From a virus: a DNA stretch of 37,408 bases. The DNA is taken from IMG/VR virus record IMGVR_UViG_3300042691_010121, positions 1 through 37,408 of that record, one strand, 5' to 3'. The notes under the pieces are model-generated. The model saw only the letters and a program-made list of their open reading frames with translations. It made no database searches and had not been told where the DNA came from. Positions 15,921-23,199 of the stretch are shown one piece after another. The first letter of the stretch is position 1. Each line of letters starts with the position of its first letter. The position numbers and the translations under genes were made by a program.

Positions 15921-16991
15921 TTACGAAGTGAAGGTCGGGCAGACGACCGAGCCGAAATCGGCGCTGTTGAAGCGGAGCTTCTTCAGGCCGAAAATCGCCC
16001 CGGCTTCGACGCCGAGCTGGTTGCCGTAGTCGAAAAGTTCCTCGTTCCAGTCGAAGTTCTCGAACGAGTAGCCCTTGCCGAAGGCGATGGCGGCAGACTG
16101 AGCGCCCAGGAGCACGCCGCGACGAGCGGTCGCAACCGTCGCCCCGGTGCTGGAGTTCACGCCGGGAGTGATGCGGGTGGACTCGTGCAGGACAACGCCG
16201 TTGTAGACACCGAGCGAGCCGGTGAAGATCGGGTTGTTCTTGGAGCCGTCGCCGGTCGTCGCCGCCTTCTGGATGTCAAGCCACTGGCCAGTGGACGTGT
16301 TGGTCCGAAGCTGGCGGGCCTGGCGGGTGTGCATGACAAAGACATAGTAGTCTTCGCCGTCCACCTTCACCGGGCGGATGATCGGGTCGTTGGCCGAAGC
16401 GCCGCCCAGCTTGGCGTACTCGACGGCGTTGTCGATGATCGACAGCGTCATCTCGTCGCCGGTGGTCAGCGATTGGTCGTTGGCCCGGCTGTTCGGACGG
16501 AAGACGTGGTCAGCGTCGGGCGCAATCACCGCTTGGTTGCCGGTGAACTTGGTGTCCGACTGGACCGTGTAGCCGCAGAGCTGGTTGAAGAAGGACGTGT
16601 CGAGACGCCCCGCCCACCAGTCCTTGAGGCCCATCATGGCCTCTTCGCGGATCGACCAGGGGATGCGCTGCTCGGTCATCTTGCCGGCGGAACGAACCGC
16701 GTGGCGAAGCTGATCAATGAACAGGTTGTCGGTGTAGGTCGTCAGCGCCTCTTCGTTGCCTTCAAGAGTGCCGTCGCCCTGCACGCCGTCGCCGGTCAAC
16801 TGCATCCGCAGCGTCACGGTGATGCGGTCGCCCGCACCCTTCGACGTTTCGTCAAAGACTTGCAGGATCGAGTCGGAGCTGTTGCCGATGAACTTCTGGA
16901 TCCAGGTGGCGGCGAGAGCCTCGCGGGCCAGCTTGGAGCGCCAAAGCTTGACGGCCTCCGACGAGTTCACGCCATAAGCGGTCGTCGCCAT
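15921..16991 (-). CDS. Major capsid protein, N4-gp56 family (356 aa)
   Basis: The protein opens with MATTAYGVNSSEAVKLWRSK and LAREALAATWIQKFIGNSSD, a pattern characteristic of the N4-gp56 major capsid family. Later come LMQLTGDGV-like and DNLFIDQLRHAVRSAGKMTE sequence, a Trp-rich WWAGRLDTSFFNQLCGY segment, and a C-terminus rich in Phe and Gly (IFGLKKLRFNSADFGSVVCP). A HK97-type fold is expected from the family. It has a clear ribosome site (GAGGAC) and a 170-base leader with the late-promoter element, so it probably starts a strong transcript. Scaffold upstream and decoration downstream complete the head module. Confidence 0.88.
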   Translation of the reverse strand: MATTAYGVNSSEAVKLWRSKLAREALAATWIQKFIGNSSDSILQVFDETSKGAGDRITVTLRMQLTGDGVQGDGTLEGNEEALTTYTDNLFIDQLRHAVRSAGKMTEQRIPWSIREEAMMGLKDWWAGRLDTSFFNQLCGYTVQSDTKFTGNQAVIAPDADHVFRPNSRANDQSLTTGDEMTLSIIDNAVEYAKLGGASANDPIIRPVKVDGEDYYVFVMHTRQARQLRTNTSTGQWLDIQKAATTGDGSKNNPIFTGSLGVYNGVVLHESTRITPGVNSSTGATVATARRGVLLGAQSAAIAFGKGYSFENFDWNEELFDYGNQLGVEAGAIFGLKKLRFNSADFGSVVCPTFTS

Positions 16992-17080
16992 TTGAATGTC
17001 CTCTGGGATGGGGGTTTTGCTTCGTCCCCGTCCCGTGGAGACATTCCGAGGCTCAGGATTTCGCCCCTGGCGGCGTCAGT

Positions 17081-17154
17081 CCGTGCCGTGGACTATTCGA
17101 GGCGCAACGGTGCGCTAGGCTGGTGCGTCCGCTGGTTCGTTTACGGATGTCAAG
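17081..17154 (-). promoter_or_regulatory. Capsid leader: late-promoter element plus shared 28-bp block
   Basis: Leftward from 17154 reads CTTGACATCCGTAAACGAA, identical to copies at 10672 and 20449. About 29 bases after the matching first 21 bases comes the 28-base block (17108-17081) shared with the gp10-like leader. Between them a small hairpin lies on 17102-17115 (arms GCGCA and TGCGC, loop of four). The capsid start is about 90 bases further left. The double element marks the two genes with long leaders, and I infer a late promoter plus an RNA or protein-binding element in the message. Confidence 0.55.
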
Positions 17155-17161
17155 CGGGGAT

Positions 17162-18046
17162 TTAGCCCGCCCGCCGCTCCTGTTCGCGCAGCTTGGCCCA
17201 AGCGGACTCATACGCCGCGCCCTTGAGCCGGTTGATCTGGTCAACCGTCATCCGGCCTTCGCCGTTCTTGCCCGAGGTCGGCCCCTTGCTCGCTTCAGCC
17301 GCGCGCACGATTTCCTTGAGCTTGGCCTCCGCCGCCGCCTTGCCCGACTGGAACCCGCGCTTCTTCGCCAGGTTATAGACCACCTCGGCAGGATCACGCC
17401 CGCCGCTCATGGCGCGCTGCACCAGACCCAGGAAGTCCTTCACCAGTTCAGCCTCAAGCGCCTCGCCCGAGAAGCCCATATCCTCGTAGTCCTCGCGCCG
17501 GGCCTTCTTGAAGTGCTCCACCGCCTCCCGATAGTCGGGGTGTTCGTCGGCAAAGTCGGCCTCGGCCTCGTCCATCGCGCGGGCAATCTTGACGACCGCC
17601 TCTTGCTGCACCCGCCTCACCGCTTCGGCCTGCGTCTCTTCCGACTGCTGGCGCATGAACGCCTTCAGCGCCCGCTTGACCGACGCCAGATCGGTGATCG
17701 GATCCTCGTCATCGTCGCGCAGCGCGTTGATTGCCGCGACGAGGTCATCTTCCTCCGCTTGCGTGGCGGGCTTGTCGCGGGTTTCCAGGCGCTCAAGGCG
17801 CGTCTCTAGCTCACGGGCGCGGCGTTCGGCCTCACGGCGGCGGGCGCGCTCCTTTGCGGCCTGCCCTTCCTTGTCCATGGCCCGCTTCTGCCAATCGACG
17901 GCAGGCTTCTCGCCCTCGTCGCCACCTTCCTCACCCTCGCCGGCCTCGTCACCTACCTCGGCGAGACGCGCGGCCTCAAACGCGGCTTCGTCGGAGCCGG
18001 TATCTGCGGCTTCCGGGGCTTGTGGTGCGGCGTGGGCTTCGCTCAT
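17162..18046 (-). CDS. Scaffolding protein (294 aa)
   Basis: This is a highly charged, acidic-then-basic helical protein with Glu/Ala-rich N-terminus (residues 1-45, with DEAGEGEEGGDEGEK) and long heptad stretches (KERARRREAERRARELETRL, ERLETRD). A C-terminal basic helical segment (KLREQERRAG) is the type of element that binds coat protein in scaffolds. It lies between portal and capsid genes, the usual scaffold position, and its ATG overlaps the portal stop (ATGA). There is no Ser/His protease motif, so it is a scaffold without fused protease. The stop (TAA) is seven bases before the late-promoter element. Confidence 0.78.
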   Translation of the reverse strand: MSEAHAAPQAPEAADTGSDEAAFEAARLAEVGDEAGEGEEGGDEGEKPAVDWQKRAMDKEGQAAKERARRREAERRARELETRLERLETRDKPATQAEEDDLVAAINALRDDDEDPITDLASVKRALKAFMRQQSEETQAEAVRRVQQEAVVKIARAMDEAEADFADEHPDYREAVEHFKKARREDYEDMGFSGEALEAELVKDFLGLVQRAMSGGRDPAEVVYNLAKKRGFQSGKAAAEAKLKEIVRAAEASKGPTSGKNGEGRMTVDQINRLKGAAYESAWAKLREQERRAG

Positions 18047-20022
18047 GCAATCTCCGGGGCTTCGGTTTCCGGCGCCTCAATCGGCGGCGGGGTCAGCACA
18101 TCGCGCGCCATTTGCGCGTGCGTGGCGTGGGCGTCGGTCGCCTTCTGGAACGCGGTCGCCCGCTTCTGTTCCGTGTCGGCCATCTTGTTCTCAAGTTCCA
18201 CCGTCGCGGCCTGCTTGGCGAGTTCAGCCTGCTCAGGATCGGCCACTTGCGCCTCCTGACGCTTGCGGATGCCCGCTTGCAGTTCCGTGACCAGCGACGC
18301 CGGAAGATCCATGTACTCCAGCGTCATCGCCACTTCTTCCGGCCCGATCAGCCCGGCCTCAAGCATTTGCGGGATCAGCGGCAGAAGCGCAGAGGCGACC
18401 CGCGCCTTCTGGTTCGGCGTGTTCGGAGCCTCATCGACCACCACGTCGTACTCTTCGGCGTCCATCGTGTAGGCAAGCTCGACGTACTTCTGCGTCCCCT
18501 TGTCCACGATCCGCAGGAGGGTGTCCTTGGGCAGATATTCCCGCATCATCCGCAGGAACAGTTCACCCCAATTGCGGGTGTAGCGCCGCTTGCCGTCGAA
18601 ATACGGCCCCAGGATGCCATAGGCCGCCTGTTTGCGTTGCGCCTCCAGCACGCCCGGTTGCTCACGCCCGGCGAGGCCCAAAATCTCCTCGTTCACGCCG
18701 GTGCAGGCCCGCACCATGTCCCGCGCGAACTCCATCATCTGAAAGACGGCGGTCGGGATCGGGGGCGCCGTCTTCGGCATGATGCGCGAGCCGTTGGCGC
18801 CGGACAGCGCGCCGTCCTTGAGCCAGGTGATCGAGTCGCCTTGCGCCCAGCTTTCCTCGAACGCGCGCACGTCATCGACCGCGCCAGCCTCAACCGCCAG
18901 GCCGCCCTTCGCGTTGGTGCGGAAAAGGTGCATCACCTCAGAATAGAGCTTGTTCACGAACCTCTGAGGATCCGCCATCGGGCGCACGAGGCCGTAGTAC
19001 GTTCCACGGTTCCGGTCGCGCTTTCCGGTCATCGCCTGATAGCGGAACTTCGCCTCGGGCAAGGACTCGCGCATCAGCACCTCGCCGCCGCCGACGAACG
19101 CGCGGGAGTAGACCTTCTTCGTGGTCTTGGTGTATTTTAGCTGTTCGCCCTGGCCCGCCATGATCTCGCGCGCCAACGAAAACCTGTCGTCGTCCAGTTC
19201 GACAATCTTGATCACGCCGGGCTGGTCGGGGTCGGGCATCGCCGCCAGCGTAACCGGCAGCTTCTCCCACCATTGCCATTCCTGCACGATGACGTTGTCT
19301 TCAGCGCCGGTGCCGAGCGTGCCGTTCTTGTAGCGCCGGCGCGGGTCAACCACCGTCACGCGCTTGCCGATGCTCAGGACCATCCCATCCGCATCGGCGT
19401 CCGGCTTGCCGATCTCTCGCCGGAACTCCTCAAACTCGTCCTGCGTCATGGGGATGTTGCGTCGCAGATAGCGCGCATCCTCGTAGCAGGCTTTCCGAGA
19501 GGCCGGGTCTACGCCCATCTCCAGCGGGTCAACGCGGCCCTTCGGAATCTCGACGGTCTTCCCGTCCACTTCCGGCGCGGTCAGCGTCCAGCCTTCGCCG
19601 CAGATCAGCACGTCGCGGAAGGCGTCACTGTCCTCCATGTCGCCGTTGCACTTGTCGGAGATGTAGTCAACGCCTTGGGTAAGCGCATCGCTGACGCCCG
19701 TGTCGCCACGCTCCCTCGGGTAGTATTGCGCCTGCTGGCGGTTCTGGATCTCAGCCCCGCACACCGCGTCAATCGTCGGCGCCACAAGGTTGAACACCGC
19801 CGGGACGCGGCCACGTTCCTCCAGCAGCGCGATGTCGTCTTCGGTCCACTGGTTGCCGGCCTCGAGGTTGTACCACGCCTCGGCGTCCTCGCGCCACGCG
19901 CCGCGCTTGGTCTCGATGTCCCGGTCCCATCGCTCCAGCTTGGCGAGCAGTTCCTCGTCGCCGCTTTCACCCGGAACGAGTTGCGCGTCGAATTGCGGGC
20001 CTTGGGTCGGGGGCTCGCTCAC
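18043..20022 (-). CDS. Portal protein, P22 gp1-like (659 aa)
   Basis: The N-terminal third shows the P22-type portal pattern: 'WYNLEAGNQWTEDDIALLEE', then GRVPAVFNLVAPTIDAVCGA and EIQNRQQAQYYPRERGD. Acidic, mixed sequence with VDPLEMGVDPASRK follows, then VKIVELDDDRF-like strands and the long helical crown domain at the C-terminus (ELAKQAATVELENKMADTEQ). The length fits P22-like portals (~700 aa) rather than shorter HK97-type ones. It lies downstream of terminase with a 130-aa gene between, in the order expected for head genes. The ring forms the DNA channel at one capsid vertex. Confidence 0.88.
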   Translation of the reverse strand: MSEPPTQGPQFDAQLVPGESGDEELLAKLERWDRDIETKRGAWREDAEAWYNLEAGNQWTEDDIALLEERGRVPAVFNLVAPTIDAVCGAEIQNRQQAQYYPRERGDTGVSDALTQGVDYISDKCNGDMEDSDAFRDVLICGEGWTLTAPEVDGKTVEIPKGRVDPLEMGVDPASRKACYEDARYLRRNIPMTQDEFEEFRREIGKPDADADGMVLSIGKRVTVVDPRRRYKNGTLGTGAEDNVIVQEWQWWEKLPVTLAAMPDPDQPGVIKIVELDDDRFSLAREIMAGQGEQLKYTKTTKKVYSRAFVGGGEVLMRESLPEAKFRYQAMTGKRDRNRGTYYGLVRPMADPQRFVNKLYSEVMHLFRTNAKGGLAVEAGAVDDVRAFEESWAQGDSITWLKDGALSGANGSRIMPKTAPPIPTAVFQMMEFARDMVRACTGVNEEILGLAGREQPGVLEAQRKQAAYGILGPYFDGKRRYTRNWGELFLRMMREYLPKDTLLRIVDKGTQKYVELAYTMDAEEYDVVVDEAPNTPNQKARVASALLPLIPQMLEAGLIGPEEVAMTLEYMDLPASLVTELQAGIRKRQEAQVADPEQAELAKQAATVELENKMADTEQKRATAFQKATDAHATHAQMARDVLTPPPIEAPETEAPEIA

Positions 20023-20411
20023 AGCGACGTCCGCCAGGCTTCGTCAGGGTCCACAACGCCGCTCAGGCGCGCCACCACGTCCGCGCACATATCGCGCCCC
20101 AGGTCAGACGCCAGAAGCGCCGTGCTGATTGTATCGCGCCGCACATCGTCCAGCAGCGACACCGAAATAGAAAGCACCGACTCCCCGCCGTTGACCTTGT
20201 CGAGCGAGAACACCCACTTCCGGCCAAGGCTATCGTGGCGCATCACCTCGTAGTGAAAGCGGTCGTAGGCCTCGTAAGCCTCGGCTCCGATGGCCGCCAG
20301 TTCATGAGCGCCGAGAGCGCGCGGCAATGATCCGCCGGCCTTCCCGTCGCCGTCGTGGTCCAGCGCCTCAACCTGCGCTTCGGTCAAAGGCTTCTTGCGC
20401 GGTCGTGCCAT
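20019..20411 (-). CDS. Small protein between terminase and portal (130 aa), EF-hand-like loop
   Basis: The N-terminus is basic (MARPRKKPLTEAQVEALD) and runs straight into DHDGDGKAGGSL, which matches the DxDxDG part of a calcium-binding EF-hand or dockerin loop. The rest is a mixed domain with an Arg/Asp-rich helix at the end (DLGRDMCADVVARLSG). Proteins with this 'DHDGDGKAGG' start occur near terminase and portal genes of phages of GC-rich bacteria, but the function is unknown. The ATG has no Shine-Dalgarno and lies 31 bases after the TTGACA of a late-promoter copy, so a leaderless message is possible. Its stop overlaps the portal ATG (ATGA). Confidence 0.6.
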   Translation of the reverse strand: MARPRKKPLTEAQVEALDHDGDGKAGGSLPRALGAHELAAIGAEAYEAYDRFHYEVMRHDSLGRKWVFSLDKVNGGESVLSISVSLLDDVRRDTISTALLASDLGRDMCADVVARLSGVVDPDEAWRTSL

Positions 20412-20430
20412 GTTGGCCCGCGTCCATTGC

Positions 20431-20449
20431 TTCGTTTACGGATGTCAAG
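20431..20449 (-). promoter_or_regulatory. Late-promoter element copy ahead of the 130-aa/portal transcript
   Basis: CTTGACATCCGTAAACGAA reads leftward from 20449 and is identical to the copies at 10672 and 17154. The next bases (GCAATGGAC) also match the copy at 23021. TTGACA would put a transcript start close to 20412, the base before the ATG of the 130-aa gene. The -10 position (GGACGC) is unlike a normal -10, so an activator or other sigma factor would be needed. Confidence 0.55.
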
Positions 20450-20466
20450 GCCGCAGTTGTTGGGCC

Positions 20467-20516
20467 AGCCGGAAACTCAATCCGGGCAGTTTCCGGCTCA
20501 ATCCGGCGCAATCCGG
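20467..20516. repeat. Hairpin with CAATCCGG repeats after the large terminase gene
   Basis: An 11-base perfect inverted repeat (AGCCGGAAACT at 20467-20477 and AGTTTCCGGCT at 20488-20498) encloses a 10-base loop. The loop holds one copy of CAATCCGG, and two more copies follow at 20499-20506 and 20509-20516, next to the terminase stop. There is no T-run on either side, so a plain intrinsic terminator is unlikely. It may be a transcription stop that needs a factor, an RNA-processing site, or a protein-binding array. Confidence 0.6.
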
Positions 20517-20517
20517 C

Positions 20518-22086
20518 CTAAGCCGCCCAGGCGCTCCCCCGACGCCGTCCACCGCGATAGCGGTCTCGCGCCGCCACCGCCTGCGACACGTCCTTGACCG
20601 GCGCCGCGAACGTCAGCGCCACCGCGTCCGCCCCATCCGGCGAGCGCATCCCGCGCCGCTTGATGTCGTCTTTCGACTCCAGCACCAGGGCTTGCCGCAT
20701 ATCGTGCCGATAGCCCGGAGCCTGCAGATCGGCGTGCAACGCGTCGTCGTCGGGGATGTCCGCGCCGAGCGGATCCTCAAGCCAATCCCGCATCCGCATC
20801 CACATTTCAGCGCGGCGGTTCTTCGGACCCGGAAGCGGTTGGCCGTGGTTGTCCAGCTTCGCCAGGTCTTGCGGGTTGCTTCCAAAGTTCACAGGCTCGA
20901 TCAGCTTCTCGTAGGGCTCGCCCCAATCGCGCAGGATTTGGATAAACTCCCCATAGCCGCCACCCACGTCCACAAACACCCGAGCGGGCTTGTCCTCGTC
21001 AATCACCGCCTTGAGCCAGTTCGCCTTGTCCACCGGACCCAGCTTGTGGCGCCGCTCAACCTTCAGCACCTTGCCGCCCTGTCGCCAGGCCAGCGCCGTG
21101 GCGTCCGCGCCAGAGCCCGCCGGGTCCATGCCGATGATCAGGCTCCCCATCGGCTCTATCGTTGCCTTGCGGGCGCGCAGGATGGCGTTGGCGTCATTGG
21201 CCGTGATGAAGGCGTCGTGGCCGGTCGTCTGGAACGCTTCAGCCGCCGTCGCCGGGTACTCCTGCTTGAACAGGAGCGGGTCTTTCAATTCGGCCATCTT
21301 CGCCCGACGCCAGACCATTTGCCCCACGTCCAGGCCATGCAGCGCCCGATAGTCCTCTTCCTCGTCGGTCAGCACGAAGTCAGCCGGAACCTCGCGGCGG
21401 TACTCATCCGACCAGAACCACGGGACGAAGATAGCGATGTAATCCCCCTCGCCGGCCTCCGCCTGCTGCCAGCGTTCGTGGAACTCGCCGCCGATGCCGT
21501 TGGCCGTGCTTTCGAGGATGATCTCAGTGCCAGGCAGATCGGGGACCGTCTGCACCACGCCCGCGAAGTGTTCCGGCGCGTTGGGCCAGAAGGCTGCCTC
21601 CGAACCGTGGAAGAGCTGGATCGTCTTTGACCGACCAACCGCCCGGCTTCCCGCCGTGCCGACGCTGTAGCCGCTATCCAGGCCGTCGAAATACAGTTCC
21701 TTCGCGTTCGACGCCCCGGTCGAGGGCTTCACAAGCGGGTGGTTGTGCTTGTGGTAGCGGTCCACCATCGAGAACAGATTGTCGGTCGCGGGCTGCTCAT
21801 GGGTCAGGATGAAGCACTGAATCCCGAAGCTGTGCGTCACCCGGTGGTAGAACCGACCGCCGATGTAGGTTGAGAATCCCTGCTGGCGGGCCTTCAGGAT
21901 CAGAGCCCGAACCTTGCCTGTCGCCTTGCGCTGAGCCTCTAGCCGCTCGTGGACGTACTGTTGCGCGGTGTTCAGCGTGAACGGCTGGATCGCGCCGCTT
22001 TTGGTCCTGATCTTGAGGCACTTGCCGGCGTAGTGGGGGAACTCGTCCTTAAGCCGCTGGCGGATGGCGCGTTCTTCGGCGTCCAT
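20518..22086 (-). CDS. terL: Terminase large subunit (522 aa)
   Basis: The DNA-packaging motor shows its motifs in order: Walker A variant KARQQGFS (residues 65-72), Walker B region FHGSEAAFWP (~159-168) with the acidic Glu, coupling motif ESTANG (192-197), and the start of the RNase H-like nuclease, GMDPAGSGAD (319-328, catalytic Asp321). Length and motif style fit packaging terminases of P22-like and related phages. It overlaps the small subunit by TGATG, so the pair is translated together. The nuclease domain runs to the C-terminus (GADAVALTFAAPV near the end contributes another acidic residue). Confidence 0.92.
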   Translation of the reverse strand: MDAEERAIRQRLKDEFPHYAGKCLKIRTKSGAIQPFTLNTAQQYVHERLEAQRKATGKVRALILKARQQGFSTYIGGRFYHRVTHSFGIQCFILTHEQPATDNLFSMVDRYHKHNHPLVKPSTGASNAKELYFDGLDSGYSVGTAGSRAVGRSKTIQLFHGSEAAFWPNAPEHFAGVVQTVPDLPGTEIILESTANGIGGEFHERWQQAEAGEGDYIAIFVPWFWSDEYRREVPADFVLTDEEEDYRALHGLDVGQMVWRRAKMAELKDPLLFKQEYPATAAEAFQTTGHDAFITANDANAILRARKATIEPMGSLIIGMDPAGSGADATALAWRQGGKVLKVERRHKLGPVDKANWLKAVIDEDKPARVFVDVGGGYGEFIQILRDWGEPYEKLIEPVNFGSNPQDLAKLDNHGQPLPGPKNRRAEMWMRMRDWLEDPLGADIPDDDALHADLQAPGYRHDMRQALVLESKDDIKRRGMRSPDGADAVALTFAAPVKDVSQAVAARDRYRGGRRRGSAWAA

Positions 22087-22325
22087 CAGGCCAGATCCTT
22101 TAAGGCTTCCTCCGGCTTTTTCAGCGTCACGTCAGCCGTGATCGGGATGAGCTTGGAGAACAGCTTGAAGAAGTCGGTCGGGTTTTCCTTCGCCCAGTTT
22201 TGCAATGCCTCTACCCCGCCGACGCCGTCAAACGCCTCTTGGAACGCTTGCTTGGCGGCGACGCTGGCTTTGTTCTTGGAGCCCTTGGGGCGGCCAGGGC
22301 CAGGCGTTCCGTCACCGACGCGCAC
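22086..22325 (-). CDS. terS: Putative terminase small subunit (79 aa)
   Basis: The N-terminus has GRPKGSKNK, the basic motif of DUF5681-type proteins that commonly sit beside the large terminase. The rest is two short helices (VAAKQAFQEAFDGVGGVEAL, NWAKENPTDFFKLFSKLIPI), compatible with a DNA-binding oligomer. At 79 aa it is shorter than most small subunits, so the assignment rests on motif and position: directly upstream of terL with a TGATG overlap. It would recognise the packaging site and start packaging. Whether it alone is enough is unknown. Confidence 0.65.
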   Translation of the reverse strand: MRVGDGTPGPGRPKGSKNKASVAAKQAFQEAFDGVGGVEALQNWAKENPTDFFKLFSKLIPITADVTLKKPEEALKDLA

Positions 22326-22342
22326 GTTTCCCCTCGGTTTGT

Positions 22343-22510
22343 TTAACGCTTGGCGTAAGGCGAGTTCGGAGCCGGTGCGGACTTCGTTGACGCGTTCGCG
22401 CCCGAGAAGTTCGGACCACCACCGCTTATCGACTTGATGCGGCCAGCCGACACGTTACGCGTTGAGCCAGAGGCGGTCGCGGGCTTGGTGGTGATTTCAT
22501 CACGACGCAT
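22343..22510 (-). CDS. Small basic Ser-rich protein (55 aa)
   Basis: This short frame starts at an ATG on 22510, with TTGGAGC eight bases upstream, inside the last bases of the HNH gene. The product (MRRDEITTKPATASGSTRNV start, ISGGGPNFSGANASTKSAPA middle) is basic, Ser/Asn/Pro-rich and probably unstructured. Similar small proteins occur between an HNH nuclease and terminase in other phages of GC-rich bacteria. Overlap with the HNH gene and a short gap to terS suggest it is part of the packaging operon. No function can be named. Confidence 0.6.
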   Translation of the reverse strand: MRRDEITTKPATASGSTRNVSAGRIKSISGGGPNFSGANASTKSAPAPNSPYAKR

Positions 22511-22982
22511 GTTCTTGCTCCAAGAGTTTTTGACCGCGCGCGATAACACTAGGAGCGCCGCCAGTTGTTAGGCCGTGACGGCCAGCAATGACACTTAACG
22601 AAAGGCCGAGCGCACGATCTCGCGCCGCATTGCGGGCCGTCACATCTGTGTGTCGCGTCATCCCGGCTCGCTCCCCGAGCGCAGTGCGACCACGCGTTTG
22701 GCGGTCTTCGATGTTCTCAGCCATCGTGCCCGCTTCAAGATGGTCAGGGTTCACGCAGCGGGGATTATCGCACTTGTGGCGAACCACATTGCCCTCAGGA
22801 ATGGCGCCCTTTGCCATCTCGTAACTTAGACGGTGCGCCCGCGCCTTTTTGAGGTCGGGGCCTCGCACATACCCATAACCCAGGCCATGGGTTTGTGCTG
22901 TCCACACCCAGCAACCGTTCGGGGCGGTCTTATCGACCTTCTCCCAAAAGCGGACTTCAAAGGGGCGGCTCGGGTACGGCAT
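22500..22982 (-). CDS. HNH endonuclease ahead of the terminase genes (160 aa)
   Basis: The N-terminus has the pattern RFWEKVDKTAPNGCWVWTAQ followed by GYGYV, which precedes HNH_3-type nucleases of phages. The catalytic core is VVRHKCDNPRCVNPDHLEAG, with the metal-binding Cys pair and the HNH His/Asn. A 'NIEDRQTRGR' tail and a small C-terminal HTH-like part (LSLSVIAGRHGLTTGGAPSV) follow. HNH genes at this place can be free-standing homing nucleases, or help terminase make the cut in packaging (as HK97 gp74). The start has no Shine-Dalgarno and lies 32 bases after the TTGACA of a diverged late-promoter copy. Confidence 0.8.
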   Translation of the reverse strand: MPYPSRPFEVRFWEKVDKTAPNGCWVWTAQTHGLGYGYVRGPDLKKARAHRLSYEMAKGAIPEGNVVRHKCDNPRCVNPDHLEAGTMAENIEDRQTRGRTALGERAGMTRHTDVTARNAARDRALGLSLSVIAGRHGLTTGGAPSVIARGQKLLEQEHAS

Positions 22983-23002
22983 TTGATTGTTGGGTCGATT
23001 GC

Positions 23003-23021
23003 TTCGTTGATGGATGTCAAG
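23003..23021 (-). promoter_or_regulatory. Diverged late-promoter element copy ahead of the HNH/terminase operon
   Basis: CTTGACATCCATCAACGAA reads leftward from 23021 and differs from the other three copies at two of 19 bases. It shares GCAAT and GAC downstream with the copy at 20449. The TTGACA would place a transcript start about two bases before the HNH ATG. It separates the early operon ending at 23026 from the late genes. Confidence 0.5.
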
Positions 23022-23025
23022 GGGT

Positions 23026-23199
23026 TTACGCTATCCGCCGGATCACAAACTGCCCTTCCGCTCGCGCCACGCTGTAGCGGGCCTCAACGTACTTCATCGC
23101 CGTGGCGATTAGGCCCCGAGGGTTTCGAGCGACGACGCAGGACTTGCCAGGCGATAGGGTCATCACGCGTTCGGCGGGCGGACTTGGGCGCTTGCTCAT
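23026..23199 (-). CDS. Small basic protein (57 aa)
   Basis: The ATG on 23199 overlaps the preceding stop (ATGA). The product begins MSKRPSPPAERVMTLSPGKS, then RNPRGLIATAMKYVEARYSV, and ends ARAEGQFVIRRIA. It is small and basic with one likely amphipathic helix, and no known motif. It is the last gene of the leftward early operon, four bases before the late-promoter element, so its 3' end and the next promoter touch. It may be a host-takeover peptide; that is a guess from size and position. Confidence 0.55.
   Translation of the reverse strand: MSKRPSPPAERVMTLSPGKSCVVARNPRGLIATAMKYVEARYSVARAEGQFVIRRIA

Noticed and set aside
16270-16280. GGATGTCAAG inside the capsid gene, a partial match to the late-promoter element
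   Set aside because: It matches only ten bases, lacks the TTCGTTTAC part and lies in coding sequence; it is probably chance.
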